The notes under the pieces were generated by a model that was not told the origin of the DNA, did not search any database, and was given only the letters and a program-made list of their open reading frames with translations. This document shows, piece by piece, positions 8,808-19,915 of a stretch of 54,955 nt of DNA (positions are counted from its first letter, which is position 1; the number at the start of each line of letters is the position of its first letter). The translations under genes and the position numbers were made by a program. The stretch spans positions 1 to 54,955 of the forward strand of contig NZ_AULA01000012.1 in the NCBI RefSeq assembly GCF_000425045.1. Reading direction: 5' to 3'. Origin of the DNA: Acidaminococcus intestini DSM 21505. GTDB taxonomy: Bacteria; Bacillota; Negativicutes; Acidaminococcales; Acidaminococcaceae.

Positions 8808-8842
8808 CCTCTGAGCTCGACTCGTAGAGTCGAGCTCAGAGG
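8808..8842. repeat. Perfect 16-bp palindrome
   Basis: Arms 8808-8823 and 8827-8842 pair perfectly around GTA. The centre GACTCGTAGAGTC also occurs at 28292-28304 beside another hairpin repeat. No T-run follows on the + strand, so it is not a standard terminator for the transporter gene. Confidence 0.7.
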
Positions 8843-8940
8843 AAAAAAGCGAACACAGGTTGTTCCGGGAGGTATCGTGTTCTTTCTAATCAAAAGATTA
8901 ACCACTCGCAAAAGCCAAATAGACACTAAGAGTCCTCACT

Positions 8941-9078
8941 CGAACCTGCGCTTACCTTCGGTTTAGGTCATGCTCTGTTGTCTTATCCCTTCCGGTCTTT
9001 CTTCTATTTGTTTTTTGCGAATTTAGCTCAGATGGGTTCAGTTGCCAGGAGCCTCCGCTTCTACCGACGACGGCGGAA
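8941..9078. repeat. Dispersed intergenic repeat, hairpin family, copy 2
   Basis: Matches 7148-7285 over about 138 bases, including CTTCCGGTCTTTCTTCTATT and CAGATGGGTTCAGTTGCCAG. The left hairpin arm is degenerate here. Confidence 0.8.
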
Positions 9079-9179
9079 TTTCCCGTTATTACGTCTTTTA
9101 GACAACGCAGATGGGGACGATATGGGCCTCAGGCGAATCATGTTTCCTCTAAAAACCGAAAAAATTCCAAGAAGTGGCT

Positions 9180-9228
9180 CGCCCGCCGAAAGCATTTTTC
9201 GGACATCTTAAAAATGAGATTGTGGTAC
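9180..9228 (+). pseudogene. Scrap of an IS3-family transposase (OrfB C-terminal motif)
   Basis: Reading across one frameshift gives PAES-F followed by FGHLKNEI, matching the conserved ENFFGxLKxE motif of IS3-group OrfB around the third catalytic acid. Nothing else of the transposase is recognisable, so this is a small decayed remnant. Confidence 0.4.
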
Positions 9229-9360
9229 GCACCTTCTTGCGGCGGAGCATGCCATCATTGGCATCAAATCAATCTTTTAAAGGCCAATGATGACGCGTAG
9301 CTCCATCGAAGCGGAGCGATTTTTGCTCCGAGTAAAAATAAAAGGGGCCCGACGTCTCAT

Positions 9361-9507
9361 TACGAGCGAGAGCAAGGAACATTTTTCGATGGGCCAAAAC
9401 GGCTGCGCAGGAAGCAGCTTGTTTCCTAGCTGCTTGCAGGACCGTGTAATCGAAAAATCAATTCGGCGTCCATGGCCGATAGGCAGACGGTTTGGCGCCA
9501 TGCGCCA
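9361..9507 (+). repeat. TCGAAAAATCAATTCGG repeat, copy A (long form)
   Basis: Shares its full length with 31758-31893 on the minus strand. Both copies contain ACATTTTTCGATGGG, a diverged middle, GGACCGT then TAATCGAAAAATCAATTCGG, and GGTTTG near the end. In one frame both encode ARNIFRW and end Thr-Val-stop, so the repeat may derive from the tail of a gene. Confidence 0.75.
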
Positions 9508-9619
9508 CGGTCAAATCCCTTTCAACCTAGAAACGTCCAAAACCGTTTGTTTCCTATTCCTCCGTCCATTTTTCTACCGCACAAAAACAAAAATGTTCCC
9601 CATCTTCTTCACAATATGG

Positions 9620-9625
9620 TATAAT
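9620..9625 (+). promoter_or_regulatory. -10 element of the cggR-glycolysis promoter
   Basis: Perfect TATAAT 68 bases before the cggR start; the -35 region (around 9596-9601) is poor, as is common for regulated promoters. Confidence 0.5.
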
Positions 9626-9661
9626 ACGAGTAGCCATCGTTGCTATTTTTTTACGAGGAGG

Positions 9662-9689
9662 GTGGGACGCAAAACGTACCACGTGGGAC
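9662..9689 (+). promoter_or_regulatory. Candidate CggR operator
   Basis: GTGGGAC occurs at 9662-9668 and again at 9683-9689, a 21-base period, between the promoter and the cggR start codon. In Bacillus subtilis CggR binds two CGGGAC-type direct repeats about 20 bases apart, downstream of the promoter. The resemblance in half-site and spacing supports autoregulation, but the TGTC halves are not evident. Confidence 0.45.
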
Positions 9690-9692
9690 AAA

Positions 9693-10745
9693 ATGGAAAG
9701 CATTGATTTGGGTAAGGTAATCAACCTACAAAACAAACTTGTTCCAGAAATGGTCCAGCTGCTCACGGAACGCTATAGCATCCTGCGTCAGATCAGTCAT
9801 GATCAGCCCATTGGACGGAGGAGCCTCGCACGCAAACTCTCGCTGAGCGAGCGGGTACTGCGAAGCCATGTCGATTTCCTGAAAGAAGCTGGGCTCTTGG
9901 AGTTTGGCCTGACGGGCATGACGCTCACCGAAGAAGGCAACCATCTTTTGCAGGAACTGCGGGACTATGTCAATCGTCTCCAGAATCTATCTTCCTTGGA
10001 AGCAATCCTCGTCCAGAAACTGAAGCTCCGAAAGGTTTACGTGATCCCTGGCAATGCGGATGATAATCCCGTTGTTGTCCAGGAGATTGGCCGCGTAGCC
10101 GCCGGAATCCTGCTTCGTCTCCTCGCGGATAAGAAACCTCATACGGTGGCAGTGACAGGCGGCACGACCGTGGCGGCCATGGCAGAAAACATCTATGGCA
10201 AGGAACCGGAAGCGACCATTGTCCCGGCCCGTGGTGGGCTGGGGGATCGCATCGAGCTCCAGGCCAATACGATTGCTACGGTTCTTGCACGCAGACTGAA
10301 GACCAAGTACCTTCAGCTCTACGTGCCCGATAGTGTGAGTGAATCCGTCTTGGACCGCATTCTTGAAGAGGACGCCGGTGTCAAGCATGTCATCAACACC
10401 ATCAAAAGTGCTGATATCCTGATTCATGGTATGGGTGAGGCCTTTGTCATGGCCAAAAAGCGCGGTGTTTCGGAGACGCTGATCCAAAAGCTCAAGGAAG
10501 CCGGTGCTGAAGGGGAAGCCCTGGGACAATACTTCGACCTTGACGGGAAGGTTGTCTACAGTACAGATTCCCTAGGCCTTATGGCCAATGACCTTGCGAC
10601 AATCCCTACGGTCATGGGGATTGCCGGCGGTGCTTCCAAAGGCCGCGCCATCTTGTCCGTCCTGCGCAGCGGTCATGACCAGATCCTGGTTACGGACGAG
10701 GCCGCTGCCCGCGAAATCTTAACGTTGCTTGCAAAATCAAAATGA
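9693..10745 (+). CDS. cggR: Central glycolytic genes regulator CggR (SorC family)
   Basis: A 350-residue repressor. Residues 1-85 form a winged helix ([20 protein letters not shown]), and from about residue 105 comes the SorC effector domain with [12 protein letters not shown] and the glycine-rich PARGGLGDR. In B. subtilis, CggR represses the gap operon and is released by fructose-1,6-bisphosphate. Here it heads gap, pgk-tpi, gpmI and eno, all on one strand with short gaps, which strongly supports the same role. ATG 9693 is used; a better GGAGG at 9657-9661 is 30 bases upstream, so a different start cannot be excluded. Confidence 0.9.
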   Translation: MESIDLGKVINLQNKLVPEMVQLLTERYSILRQISHDQPIGRRSLARKLSLSERVLRSHVDFLKEAGLLEFGLTGMTLTEEGNHLLQELRDYVNRLQNLSSLEAILVQKLKLRKVYVIPGNADDNPVVVQEIGRVAAGILLRLLADKKPHTVAVTGGTTVAAMAENIYGKEPEATIVPARGGLGDRIELQANTIATVLARRLKTKYLQLYVPDSVSESVLDRILEEDAGVKHVINTIKSADILIHGMGEAFVMAKKRGVSETLIQKLKEAGAEGEALGQYFDLDGKVVYSTDSLGLMANDLATIPTVMGIAGGASKGRAILSVLRSGHDQILVTDEAAAREILTLLAKSK

Positions 10746-10776
10746 TTTTCTAATGGTATCTTTGGGAGGTAGTAAA

Positions 10777-11781
10777 ATGGTAAAAGTTGGTATCAATGGT
10801 TTTGGTCGTATCGGTCGCTGTGCACTCCGCATTGCTGTGAAGAATCCGGAAGTCGAAGTTGTTGCAGTAAACGCCCGTTCCGGCATCGACACCTATGCTC
10901 ATCTGCTCAAATACGATACCCTTCATGGGACGTTTGATGAGGATGTCCGCGTTGACGGCGATGTCATGATTGTTGGCGATCGCCGCATCAAGTTTACCCG
11001 CTTCACCGAACCGAAGGAAATTCCTTGGGGTGAACTGGGTGTTGATGTTGTCCTTGAAACGACGGGGAAGTTCAAGAACCGTGAACAGGTCCAGCCGCAT
11101 CTGGATAACGGGGCCAAAAAGGTCCTTATCGCGGCTCCGGCTAAAGGCGAAGACCTGACCATCGTGCTTGGTGTCAATGATGATATGTACGATCCAAAGA
11201 AACACAATATCATTTCCAATGCTTCCTGCACGACAAACTGCCTGGCTCCTTTCACTAAAGTCCTTCTGGACAACTTCGGGATTGAAACGGGCCTCATGAC
11301 GACGGTTCATTCCTACACGAATGACCAGAAGATCCTTGATGCTGCCCATAAAGACCTGAGACGCGCTCGTGCCGGTGCCTGCTCCATCATTCCGACCACG
11401 ACTGGTGCAGCCAAGGCTACGGGTCTTGTCCTTCCGGAACTTGCCGGTAAACTGAACGGCATGAGTGTCCGCGTCCCGACTCCGGATGTTTCTTTGACCG
11501 ATCTTGTGGTTACCCTCAAGAAAGAAACAACGAAGGAAGAAATCAACGAAGCTATGCGCGTTGCTTCCGAAACGACCATGAAAGGCATCCTCGGTTACAG
11601 CGAACTGCCCCTTGTTTCCAGCGACTATAAAGGCTGCCCGCTGAGCTCCATTGTTGATGGCCTTTCCACCATGATGGTTGGCCCGAAGATGGCTAAAGTC
11701 GTTGCTTGGTATGATAACGAATGGGGTTATTCCAACCGCCTTGTTGAACTGGCCCTCTTTGTTGCTGAAAAAGGCCTCTAA
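10777..11781 (+). CDS. gap: Glyceraldehyde-3-phosphate dehydrogenase, type I
   Basis: A 334-residue cytoplasmic enzyme converting glyceraldehyde-3-phosphate, phosphate and NAD to 1,3-bisphosphoglycerate. The Rossmann segment [11 protein letters not shown] is at the N-terminus. The catalytic cysteine is in [12 protein letters not shown] near residue 150, with the conserved HSYTNDQ following, and the C-terminal [11 protein letters not shown] is present. ATG 10777 follows GGGAGGT. Second gene of the CggR-led operon, 31 bases after cggR and 20 bases before pgk-tpi. Glycolytic (NAD) rather than biosynthetic use is expected from its neighbours. Confidence 0.97.
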   Translation: MVKVGINGFGRIGRCALRIAVKNPEVEVVAVNARSGIDTYAHLLKYDTLHGTFDEDVRVDGDVMIVGDRRIKFTRFTEPKEIPWGELGVDVVLETTGKFKNREQVQPHLDNGAKKVLIAAPAKGEDLTIVLGVNDDMYDPKKHNIISNASCTTNCLAPFTKVLLDNFGIETGLMTTVHSYTNDQKILDAAHKDLRRARAGACSIIPTTTGAAKATGLVLPELAGKLNGMSVRVPTPDVSLTDLVVTLKKETTKEEINEAMRVASETTMKGILGYSELPLVSSDYKGCPLSSIVDGLSTMMVGPKMAKVVAWYDNEWGYSNRLVELALFVAEKGL

Positions 11782-11801
11782 GATCAAAGGAGCATGCCTT
11801 C

Positions 11802-13727
11802 ATGGAAAAGAAAACCGTAAGAGATATCAATGTCAAAGGGAAAAAGGTCCTCGTCCGCGTGGACTATAACGTCCCTATGAATGACAAGGGGGAAATCACC
11901 GATACCATTCGCATCGATGCTACCCTGCCGACGCTGAACTACCTCCTAGACCAAGGGGCCGCCATCATCTTGATGGCGCACCTGGGCCGTCCAAAAGGGA
12001 AGGTTGTTCCGTCCATGAGCCTCAAACCCTGCGCGGAATACCTGTCCCAGGTCATGAAAAAAGAAGTGAAGTTTGCTCCGGACTGCATTGGTCCCGAAGC
12101 AACCGAAGCTGCCCGTGAACTGCAGCCCGGCGAAATCCTCATGCTGGAAAACCTGCGGTTCCATCCGGAAGAAGAAAAGAACGATATGGCTTTTGCCGCA
12201 TCCCTGGCTTCCTTAGCCGACATTTATGTCAACAACGGCTTTGGTGTGTCCCACCGGGCCCACGCTTCCGTAGAAGGGGTTGCCCACTATTTGCCGGCTG
12301 TATCGGGTTTCCTTCTGGAAAAAGAAATCAAGTACCTCGGCAATGCCGTCGATCATCCGGTCCGTCCTTTTGCCGCCATCGTCGGCGGTGCTAAGGTGGC
12401 AGATAAGATCGGTGTCATCCGCAGCCTTATTGAAAAAGCGGATATCATCCTTATTGGCGGCGGGATGGCCAATACCTTCCTGGCTGCCCAAGGGTACGAC
12501 TTGGGAAAATCCCTTGTCGAAAAAGAAAGCATTGACGTGGCCAAAGAGCTCATCGCCCTTGCCAAGGAAAAAAATAAGAAGATGCTGCTTCCGATTGACC
12601 TTGAAATGGCGGCTTCTTTCTCGGCCGACAGTGAACATGCTTCCCAGACCTTGGATCAGCTCAATCCGGAATGGATGGCCCTTGATATTGGACCCAAGAC
12701 AGCACAGCTGTATGCCGATACCTTGAAGAACTGCAAGACCATCGTCTGGAACGGACCGATGGGTGTCTTTGAAATGGCGCCTTTCGCTGCCGGTACGCGC
12801 CGTGTAGCCGAAGCTATGGCCGATAACGAAGGCATCACTATCGTCGGCGGCGGTGACAGTGCGGCTGCTGTCAAGCACATGGGTCTTGACAGCCGGATGA
12901 AGCATGTGTCGACAGGCGGCGGTGCTTCCCTTGAATATCTTGAAGGGAAGGTGCTTCCTGGCGTTGCTGCCTTGGATGATCTCCGGGACCCTATGGTGGC
13001 CGGAAACTGGAAATGTAATAAGACCGTGGAAGAGGCCATGGAATTGGCCCATACCTTGATGCATACCACGGAACAGGCAAATTGTGAAATCGTTCTTTTC
13101 CCGCCCTTTACGGCTCTTGAATCTGTAGCGGCAACGGTGGAAGGATCCCATCTGGGATATGGTTCCCAGGACCTGTTCTACATGGATCAAGGCGCTTTCA
13201 CTGGCGCAGTTTCCGGCCCGATGATTGCCGAAATTGGTTCCGAATATTCCATCGTAGGCCATTCCGAACGGAGAACTTACTTTGGGGATACAGATGCGAT
13301 TGTGGTCAAGAAGGTCCAGGCCTGCTATCGAAATGGTCTCGATCCTGTTCTCTGCGTTGGCGAGAACGAAGAGGAACGGACGGAAGGCCGTACGGAAAGT
13401 ACAATCTTAAGCCAGCTCCTACCGGTTCTTGCCGTCTTGACTGACGACGAGGCACGCCGACTCGTCGTTGCTTATGAACCGCTCTGGGCCATTGGCACGG
13501 GCAAGACGGCATCCGTAGAAGATGCTCTTGCTGTCAGTGCCATCATTCGCCGCGCCGTTGAAGAACGGTTCAATCATGAAACAAGCCGCCGTGTCCGTGT
13601 CCTTTATGGCGGTTCCGTAACGGCCGAAAATGCGCATGCCTTCCATCAGCCTGGTATTGATGGCGTTCTTGTTGGCGGGGCCAGCCTCTCGGCTGAATCC
13701 TTTGCCGCCATCTGCAATACGTTTTGA
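11802..13727 (+). CDS. pgk-tpi: Phosphoglycerate kinase / triosephosphate isomerase fusion
   Basis: A single 641-residue frame carries two glycolytic enzymes. Residues 1-393 are a complete phosphoglycerate kinase: [21 protein letters not shown], and the C-terminal [10 protein letters not shown] and [14 protein letters not shown] nucleotide site. Residues 395-641 are a complete triosephosphate isomerase: VAGNWKCNK with catalytic Asn and Lys, VGHSERR with His, [10 protein letters not shown] with Glu, and the phosphate loop YGGSV. There is no linker: PGK ends at AALDD and TIM begins at [16 protein letters not shown] fusion is known from Thermotoga maritima, where it forms a tetramer. All catalytic residues are present, so both activities are expected. 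Sits between gap and gpmI in the glycolytic operon. Confidence 0.96.
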   Translation: MEKKTVRDINVKGKKVLVRVDYNVPMNDKGEITDTIRIDATLPTLNYLLDQGAAIILMAHLGRPKGKVVPSMSLKPCAEYLSQVMKKEVKFAPDCIGPEATEAARELQPGEILMLENLRFHPEEEKNDMAFAASLASLADIYVNNGFGVSHRAHASVEGVAHYLPAVSGFLLEKEIKYLGNAVDHPVRPFAAIVGGAKVADKIGVIRSLIEKADIILIGGGMANTFLAAQGYDLGKSLVEKESIDVAKELIALAKEKNKKMLLPIDLEMAASFSADSEHASQTLDQLNPEWMALDIGPKTAQLYADTLKNCKTIVWNGPMGVFEMAPFAAGTRRVAEAMADNEGITIVGGGDSAAAVKHMGLDSRMKHVSTGGGASLEYLEGKVLPGVAALDDLRDPMVAGNWKCNKTVEEAMELAHTLMHTTEQANCEIVLFPPFTALESVAATVEGSHLGYGSQDLFYMDQGAFTGAVSGPMIAEIGSEYSIVGHSERRTYFGDTDAIVVKKVQACYRNGLDPVLCVGENEEERTEGRTESTILSQLLPVLAVLTDDEARRLVVAYEPLWAIGTGKTASVEDALAVSAIIRRAVEERFNHETSRRVRVLYGGSVTAENAHAFHQPGIDGVLVGGASLSAESFAAICNTF

Positions 13728-13735
13728 GGCGCATC

Positions 13736-16580
<2,845 letters not shown>

Positions 16581-16597
16581 AACGGGACTTGAAACAG

Positions 16598-16639
16598 CAA
16601 GAGGCAGTGAAGATGAGAATTCATCTTCACTGCCTCTTG
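16598..16639 (+). terminator. Terminator of the glycolytic operon
   Basis: A perfect 19-bp stem (16598-16616 with 16621-16639) and a four-base loop begin 17 bases after the eno stop codon. The T-run is short, so it may also stabilise the transcript 3' end. Confidence 0.7.
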
Positions 16640-16679
16640 GTTTACGTAAAATGAGGAACCCTTTTTGATGGGTCTTCGG

Positions 16680-16731
16680 TCGAAAAATCAATTCGGTGCC
16701 TACGAGTGATGGGGAGGCGGTTTGGCTCCGG
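16680..16731 (+). repeat. TCGAAAAATCAATTCGG repeat, copy B (short form)
   Basis: Begins TCGAAAAATCAATTCGGTGC and ends GGCGGTTTGGC. Only the 3' half of the longer repeat (copies A and C) is present. Confidence 0.7.
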
Positions 16732-16790
16732 CTTCGCATTCTGCATCAATTCAGTTCGATTTTCGGGCTGAGTTATAGGAAAAGGGACGC

Positions 16791-16819
16791 TTGACGTCCC
16801 ACCCCAAACATAGTATGAT
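16791..16819 (+). promoter_or_regulatory. Promoter of the glmS ribozyme-glmS transcript
   Basis: TTGACG (16791-16796) and TATGAT (16814-16819) with a 17-base spacer. Transcription would start near 16826, about 83 bases before the ribozyme cleavage site. Confidence 0.7.
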
Positions 16820-16908
16820 TAGGGAGCTAAAGCAACAAGTGTTCCTGCGTGCCGAGCCGGGACACCAAAAGGGCAGGGAGGGCCCTTTAAAGGGATTGCA
16901 AGGCCTAG

Positions 16909-17050
16909 AGCGCAAGTGCCTATCCTGATAGGCAGACGAGGAAGAGGCTTATCGAACCGTCAGCGGATACCTCTCGGTGTGCTGCAACCGTAAACAGATG
17001 ACAAACCTTTCCGGTAACGGGAAGAACAGAGAGTCTGGGGCAGACGGCAA
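16909..17050 (+). ncRNA. glmS ribozyme (glucosamine-6-phosphate-activated)
   Basis: The 5' leader of glmS contains the ribozyme core. AGCGC at 16909-16913 is the cleavage site (before G 16910) and a P2-type hairpin GTGCCTATC..GATAGGC follows. The conserved strings are AGACGAGG, CTTATCGA, GCGGATACCTCTCGG, then a pseudoknot-type tail ending CAGAGAGTCT. These match the known consensus closely. The known mechanism is glucosamine-6-phosphate binding as cofactor, self-cleavage, and degradation of the downstream glmS mRNA, giving feedback control of cell-wall precursor synthesis. The 3' boundary is approximate. Confidence 0.93.
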
Positions 17051-17075
17051 ATCACTTCATGAGGAGGCACAAGCT

Positions 17076-18905
17076 ATGTGCGGAATTGTTGGATATATTG
17101 GGCGCCATCAGGCTGCCCCGTTTTTGATTGATGGACTGAGTAAATTGGAATATCGCGGGTATGATTCCAGCGGTATCGCCGTTTATCATGACGGTAAGAT
17201 CGATGTGGAAAAATGTGTGGGCCGTCTTGATGCCCTGCGTCAAAAACTCATCGGCCATGAACCGGAAGGAGTGGTCGGCATTGGCCATACGCGCTGGGCC
17301 ACTCACGGAAAACCGTCCGACGTCAATGCCCATCCCCATACGGATGACAGCGGTGAATTTGCGGTTGTCCATAATGGCATCATCGAAAATTACATGCCCC
17401 TCAAACTGGATCTTTTGAAGAAGGGCCATCAATTCAAATCCGAAACTGACACAGAAGTGGTCGCCCATCTTATGGCGGACCAGTATAATGGCAACTTTGA
17501 AGAGACCGTGCGCAAGGTCCTTCATATCATCCAAGGTTCCTACTCCTTGGTCTTCCTGTGCGCCAAGGAACCGGACGAGATTATCTGTGCCAAAAAGAAC
17601 AATCCCCTTGTTATTGGCCTTGGTAAAGGGGAAAACTATATTGCCTCCGATATTCCGGCCATCATCAGCAAGACGCGGGATACGTATATCCTCTCCGATG
17701 GGGAAATGGCTATCGTCAAAGCTGACAGCGTGGTTGTCAAGGATCTTGAAGGTCACCCTATTGATAAAAAGGTCTTCCGTGTTACTTGGGACGCCGAAGC
17801 TGCAGAAAAGGGCGGGTTTGAGCACTTCATGCTGAAGGAAATCTATGAACAGCCCAAATCTGTCCAGGATACCCTGCGGGGCCGCATCAGCGAAGATGGA
17901 ACAAAGATTGTCCTGCCGGAACTTTCCTGGACGCCGGAAGAATTCAAGAAGTTTAAGAAAATCTTCATCGTCGCCTGCGGAACGGCTTATCACGCCGGTC
18001 TGGTCGGTAAGTACTACATCGAAAAGATGGCTCGCATTCCTGTGGAAGTCGACATTGCCAGCGAGTTCCGCTATCGTGACCCTATCATCGGGGAAGACTG
18101 CCTGCTCATTGTCGTCAGTCAGTCCGGTGAAACCAGCGATACTCTGGAAGCCCTCAAAGAAGCCAAACGGCGCGGGGCCAAGACCATGGCCGTTACGAAC
18201 GTAGTAGGTTCTTCTATTGCCCGCGAAGCAGATCAGGTCGTCTATACCTATGCCGGTCCGGAAATCGCCGTGGCTTCAACGAAAGCCTATACGACGCAGC
18301 TTATTGTCATGCTGCTCCTTTCCCTGTATATTTCCCAGCTTACGGGAACTTTGACGCCGGAACGCATCAAAGAACTCATCGATGGGGTACGGACCATTCC
18401 GGAACAGATGCATGTGATCTTGGATCACGTGGATCCCATCAAGGTTTTTGCCACTAACTATGGCAACTGTGAAGACGCGTTCTTCTTGGGCCGCTCCCTT
18501 GATTATGCCGTCGCCCTTGAAGGCGCCCTGAAACTCAAGGAGATTTCCTATATCCATGCAGAAGCCTATGCGGCAGGTGAACTAAAGCACGGGACCCTTG
18601 CCCTGATTGAAGAGGGGGTACCTGTTATTGTTCTTGCTACCCAGGCGCATGTCTACGAAAAGACCATCAGCAACCTGCAGGAAGTCAAGAGCCGCGGTGC
18701 TATCGTCATCGGCATTGGCATGGATGGTGATACGGAGCTGGCAAAGCACGCCAACAGCGTGATTACCATCCCAAGAGCAGATCAGGAACTGGCGCCGATC
18801 CTCGCCGTCATCCCCCTGCAGCTCCTTGCTTACTATGCAGCTCTTGCCCGTGGATGCGATGTGGATAAACCGAGAAATTTGGCAAAATCCGTTACAGTTG
18901 AATGA
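17076..18905 (+). CDS. glmS: Glutamine--fructose-6-phosphate aminotransferase (isomerizing)
   Basis: A 609-residue enzyme making glucosamine-6-phosphate from fructose-6-phosphate and glutamine, the first step to UDP-N-acetylglucosamine. Cys2 after the initiator Met (MCGIVGYIG) is the glutaminase nucleophile. GHTRWATHG and HNGIIENY follow in the N-terminal amidotransferase domain. The isomerase half has two SIS domains, with ACGTAYHAG and SQSGETSDT. ATG 17076 follows GAGGAGG; the frame is open further upstream through the ribozyme, but those codons are RNA structure. Controlled by the glmS ribozyme and ended by a strong terminator. Confidence 0.98.
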   Translation: MCGIVGYIGRHQAAPFLIDGLSKLEYRGYDSSGIAVYHDGKIDVEKCVGRLDALRQKLIGHEPEGVVGIGHTRWATHGKPSDVNAHPHTDDSGEFAVVHNGIIENYMPLKLDLLKKGHQFKSETDTEVVAHLMADQYNGNFEETVRKVLHIIQGSYSLVFLCAKEPDEIICAKKNNPLVIGLGKGENYIASDIPAIISKTRDTYILSDGEMAIVKADSVVVKDLEGHPIDKKVFRVTWDAEAAEKGGFEHFMLKEIYEQPKSVQDTLRGRISEDGTKIVLPELSWTPEEFKKFKKIFIVACGTAYHAGLVGKYYIEKMARIPVEVDIASEFRYRDPIIGEDCLLIVVSQSGETSDTLEALKEAKRRGAKTMAVTNVVGSSIAREADQVVYTYAGPEIAVASTKAYTTQLIVMLLLSLYISQLTGTLTPERIKELIDGVRTIPEQMHVILDHVDPIKVFATNYGNCEDAFFLGRSLDYAVALEGALKLKEISYIHAEAYAAGELKHGTLALIEEGVPVIVLATQAHVYEKTISNLQEVKSRGAIVIGIGMDGDTELAKHANSVITIPRADQELAPILAVIPLQLLAYYAALARGCDVDKPRNLAKSVTVE

Positions 18906-18918
18906 TGCCTTGACTGAA

Positions 18919-18950
18919 AGAAGCTGCGACAACCTCGCAGCTTCTTTTTT
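18919..18950 (+). terminator. Terminator of glmS
   Basis: Stem AGAAGCTGCGA/TCGCAGCTTCT with a five-base loop, followed by a run of T. Confidence 0.88.
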
Positions 18951-18992
18951 CGATGCTGTTGCCCTATCTTCATAGCAGGAATCTCTACTTGT

Positions 18993-19021
18993 TTGCATCC
19001 CTTGAGGATTTGTAGTAAAAT
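18993..19021 (+). promoter_or_regulatory. Promoter of the DtxR-type regulator gene
   Basis: TTGCAT (18993-18998) and TAAAAT (19016-19021) with a 17-base spacer, 55 bases before the start codon. Confidence 0.5.
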
Positions 19022-19076
19022 AAGGTACATATGATTATTAAATGCCGTAAATGCGGCCGAAAAAAGGTGAAAGCTT

Positions 19077-19454
19077 ATGGAATTACACGAATCAGGTGAA
19101 ATGTACCTGGAGACCATCCTGGTCCTCAAAAATCGCCTCGGTCTTGTGCGCTCCATCGATATTGCCAATGAAATGGGGTTTTCCAAACCCACCATCAGCG
19201 TTGCCATGAAAAAGTACCGCGAAGATGGGCTGGTCTCCATGGACGATCAAGGCTTCATCAATCTGACGGAAGAAGGTCGGGATATTGCCGAAAAGATTTA
19301 TGAACGGCATCAAGTCATCTCCCATGTCCTGATGGCACTCGGTGTTTCTGAAAAACACGCGACCGAGGACGCCTGTAAGATGGAGCATGATATCAGTGAT
19401 GAAACCTTCGCCGTCCTCAAAAAGGAATACGCAAGGCTTCTTCAAAAAAGATAA
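19077..19454 (+). CDS. Metal-dependent transcriptional regulator (DtxR/MntR family)
   Basis: A 125-residue regulator. The N-terminal winged helix reads MYLETILVLKNRLGLVRSID then FSKPTISVAMKKY, followed by the dimerisation helices ending MEHDISDETF. The residue set ERHQVISHVL and EDACKMEHDIS contains the His/Glu/Cys positions that bind iron or manganese in DtxR and MntR. There is no SH3-like third domain, as in MntR. Single-gene unit with its own promoter; no metal transporter is adjacent, so its regulon lies elsewhere. Whether it senses iron or manganese cannot be decided. Confidence 0.85.
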   Translation: MELHESGEMYLETILVLKNRLGLVRSIDIANEMGFSKPTISVAMKKYREDGLVSMDDQGFINLTEEGRDIAEKIYERHQVISHVLMALGVSEKHATEDACKMEHDISDETFAVLKKEYARLLQKR

Positions 19455-19516
19455 GAATCAGCAAGATCGGTCAGGATATGAAGTCCGGGCCGATTTTTTG
19501 CGTGCCTTTCCTGTTA

Positions 19517-19545
19517 TTGGAAGCGGCTGAAAACTATGATAAAAT
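19517..19545 (+). promoter_or_regulatory. Promoter of the ylbF-murB transcript
   Basis: TTGGAA (19517-19522) and TAAAAT (19540-19545) with a 17-base spacer; a TATGAT overlaps at 19535-19540. Confidence 0.4.
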
Positions 19546-19579
19546 GATAAGATGAGCATATAGTAGGGAGGAATCATCC

Positions 19580-19915
19580 ATGAACGTATACGATGAAATG
19601 AATAAACTTTGTGAAGGCATCAAAGAAACCCACGAATTCACCAAGATCCAGGAAGCCAAAAAGAAACTATCCGCCGATAAAGACGCAGAAGCCATGGTCA
19701 AGGATTTCCTGCAGCAAAAGTCCCAACTTGAACTGCTCCAGTACCAGGGCAAGAAACCGGACGAAGAAGCGGTGAAAAAGATGCAGAAACTTTATGAAGT
19801 CCTTCAGCTGAACCCTGTAGCCAATGAGTATATCCAAAACTATATCCGGTTTCAGATGATGATCGGGGATTTGTCCAAGACTTTGGGGGATACCATTAAG
19901 GAAGCCGTGGAATGA
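19580..19915 (+). CDS. YlbF/YmcA family protein
   Basis: A 111-residue, almost entirely helical protein of the YlbF (Com_YlbF) family. In B. subtilis YlbF and YmcA form a complex with YaaT that affects RNase Y and developmental phosphorelay, but this homologue has not been assigned a role. Visible features are charged helices such as EAKKKLSADKDAEAMVKDF and a hydrophobic tail helix. ATG 19580 follows GGGAGG. Its stop overlaps the murB start by four bases, indicating translational coupling. Confidence 0.75.
   Translation: MNVYDEMNKLCEGIKETHEFTKIQEAKKKLSADKDAEAMVKDFLQQKSQLELLQYQGKKPDEEAVKKMQKLYEVLQLNPVANEYIQNYIRFQMMIGDLSKTLGDTIKEAVE

Larger units (their letters stand above)
8677..9692. other. 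Repeat-rich decayed intergenic region
   Basis: About 1 kb without an intact gene. It holds a 16-bp palindrome, the second copy of the hairpin repeat, an IS3-like transposase scrap, and a copy of the TCGAAAAATCAATTCGG repeat. The cggR promoter is at its end. A 139-codon open frame at 9287-9706 runs across the repeat and into cggR and has no coding features. Confidence 0.6.

Noticed and set aside
9287-9706. 139-codon frame before cggR
   Set aside because: Covers the dispersed repeat, has no ribosome site and overlaps the cggR promoter and start.
10750-11787. 345-codon antisense frame over gap
   Set aside because: Shadow of the highly conserved gap gene.
16977-17075. 33-codon N-terminal extension of GlmS
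   Set aside because: Those codons are the ribozyme RNA, and the catalytic Cys must follow the initiator Met.
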